This document shows, in pieces, positions 6,883 to 7,085 of a DNA stretch of 7,085 nt (its first letter is position 1; each line of letters starts with the position of its first letter). This stretch comes from Bacteroidales bacterium UBA4417 (GTDB lineage Bacteria; Bacteroidota; Bacteroidia; Bacteroidales; UBA4417). Below the pieces are notes generated by a model. That model saw only the letters and a program-made list of their open reading frames with translations. It ran no database searches and was not told where the DNA came from. The stretch covers positions 1,193 to 8,277 of the forward strand of contig DGQJ01000188.1 in the NCBI GenBank assembly GCA_002389705.1, read 5' to 3'. Position numbers and translations under genes: made by a program.

Positions 6883-7085
6883 ATGAAAACAAACCAGTTA
6901 ACCATTAAGGATATTGCCCGTAGTTTAAATGTTTCTATTTCAACGGTTTCGCGTGCATTGAAGGACCACCCCGATATCAGCCAGGAAACCAAGGACCTGG
7001 TACGCAACTACGCCGAAAAGTTTAACTACCGGCCCAATGTACTTGCGCTCAGCCTGCGACGCCAGCGCAGTTATTCCATCGGGCT
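6883..7085 (+). CDS. LacI/GalR-family transcriptional regulator (N-terminal DNA-binding domain; runs off window)
   Basis: Starts at the ATG at 6883, and 67 full codons are present before the right edge. Residues 6-26 (LTIKDIARSLNVSISTVSRAL) are the LacI-type helix-turn-helix, with the recognition helix at STVSRAL. The third helix follows (ISQETKDLVRNYAEKFNYRPN, 32-52), then the hinge-helix segment LALSLR (54-59) and the start of the effector domain at SYSIGL. The ligand-binding domain is outside the window, so the effector sugar cannot be read. The gene is divergent from the susC operon and shares its upstream region, which contains a matching operator. That makes it the likely regulator of the operon, and perhaps of itself. 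In several Bacteroidota, maltodextrin loci carry a LacI-type regulator beside susCD; here that is an inference from position. Confidence 0.95.
   Translation, partial: MKTNQLTIKDIARSLNVSISTVSRALKDHPDISQETKDLVRNYAEKFNYRPNVLALSLRRQRSYSIG

Overview
The window looks like Bacteroidota (Bacteroidetes) DNA. It has a SusC/SusD outer-membrane uptake pair, lipoproteins whose mature N-termini carry an acidic export signal, a TTG-N19-TAnnTTTG promoter of the Bacteroidota type, and no clear Shine-Dalgarno sites. I cannot place it below phylum level from sequence alone.

Layout. From right to left on the minus strand there is one likely operon: a SusC-type TonB-dependent transporter (3447-6392), a SusD glycan-binding lipoprotein (1784-3424), a SusE/SusF-type surface lipoprotein (712-1764) and the N-terminal 220 residues of a lipoprotein with fibronectin-III/Ig-like repeats (1-662, cut by the window edge). 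Gaps between genes are 22, 19 and 49 bp, and I see no terminator between them. At the right edge the first 67 codons of a LacI/GalR-family regulator (6883 onward) point away from the operon. The 490-bp divergent region between them holds a good promoter for the susC operon, a nearly perfect 22-bp palindrome with the CGCAAACGTTTGCG core typical of LacI-family operators, and several short repeats.

How the parts work together. SusC and SusD form a TonB-driven import complex in the outer membrane, and the SusE-like protein adds surface glycan binding. The SusD sequence resembles the Bacteroides thetaiotaomicron starch SusD over its whole length as I recall it. The aligned positions keep the aromatic residues that form the starch-binding arc (W99, Y303 and W333 here). 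With the SusE-type lipoprotein, this makes an alpha-glucan (starch, glycogen or maltodextrin) utilisation locus the best reading. Control appears to come from a divergent LacI-type repressor/activator rather than the membrane regulator SusR of the Bacteroides system. The enzymes (GH13 amylase, possibly maltose phosphorylase and a sugar permease) are not in the window and would be expected on either side.

I found no previously undescribed system. The points most worth a second look are the operator and promoter layout, the conserved starch-binding residues, and the FN3-repeat lipoprotein in the position where SusF sits in the classical operon.
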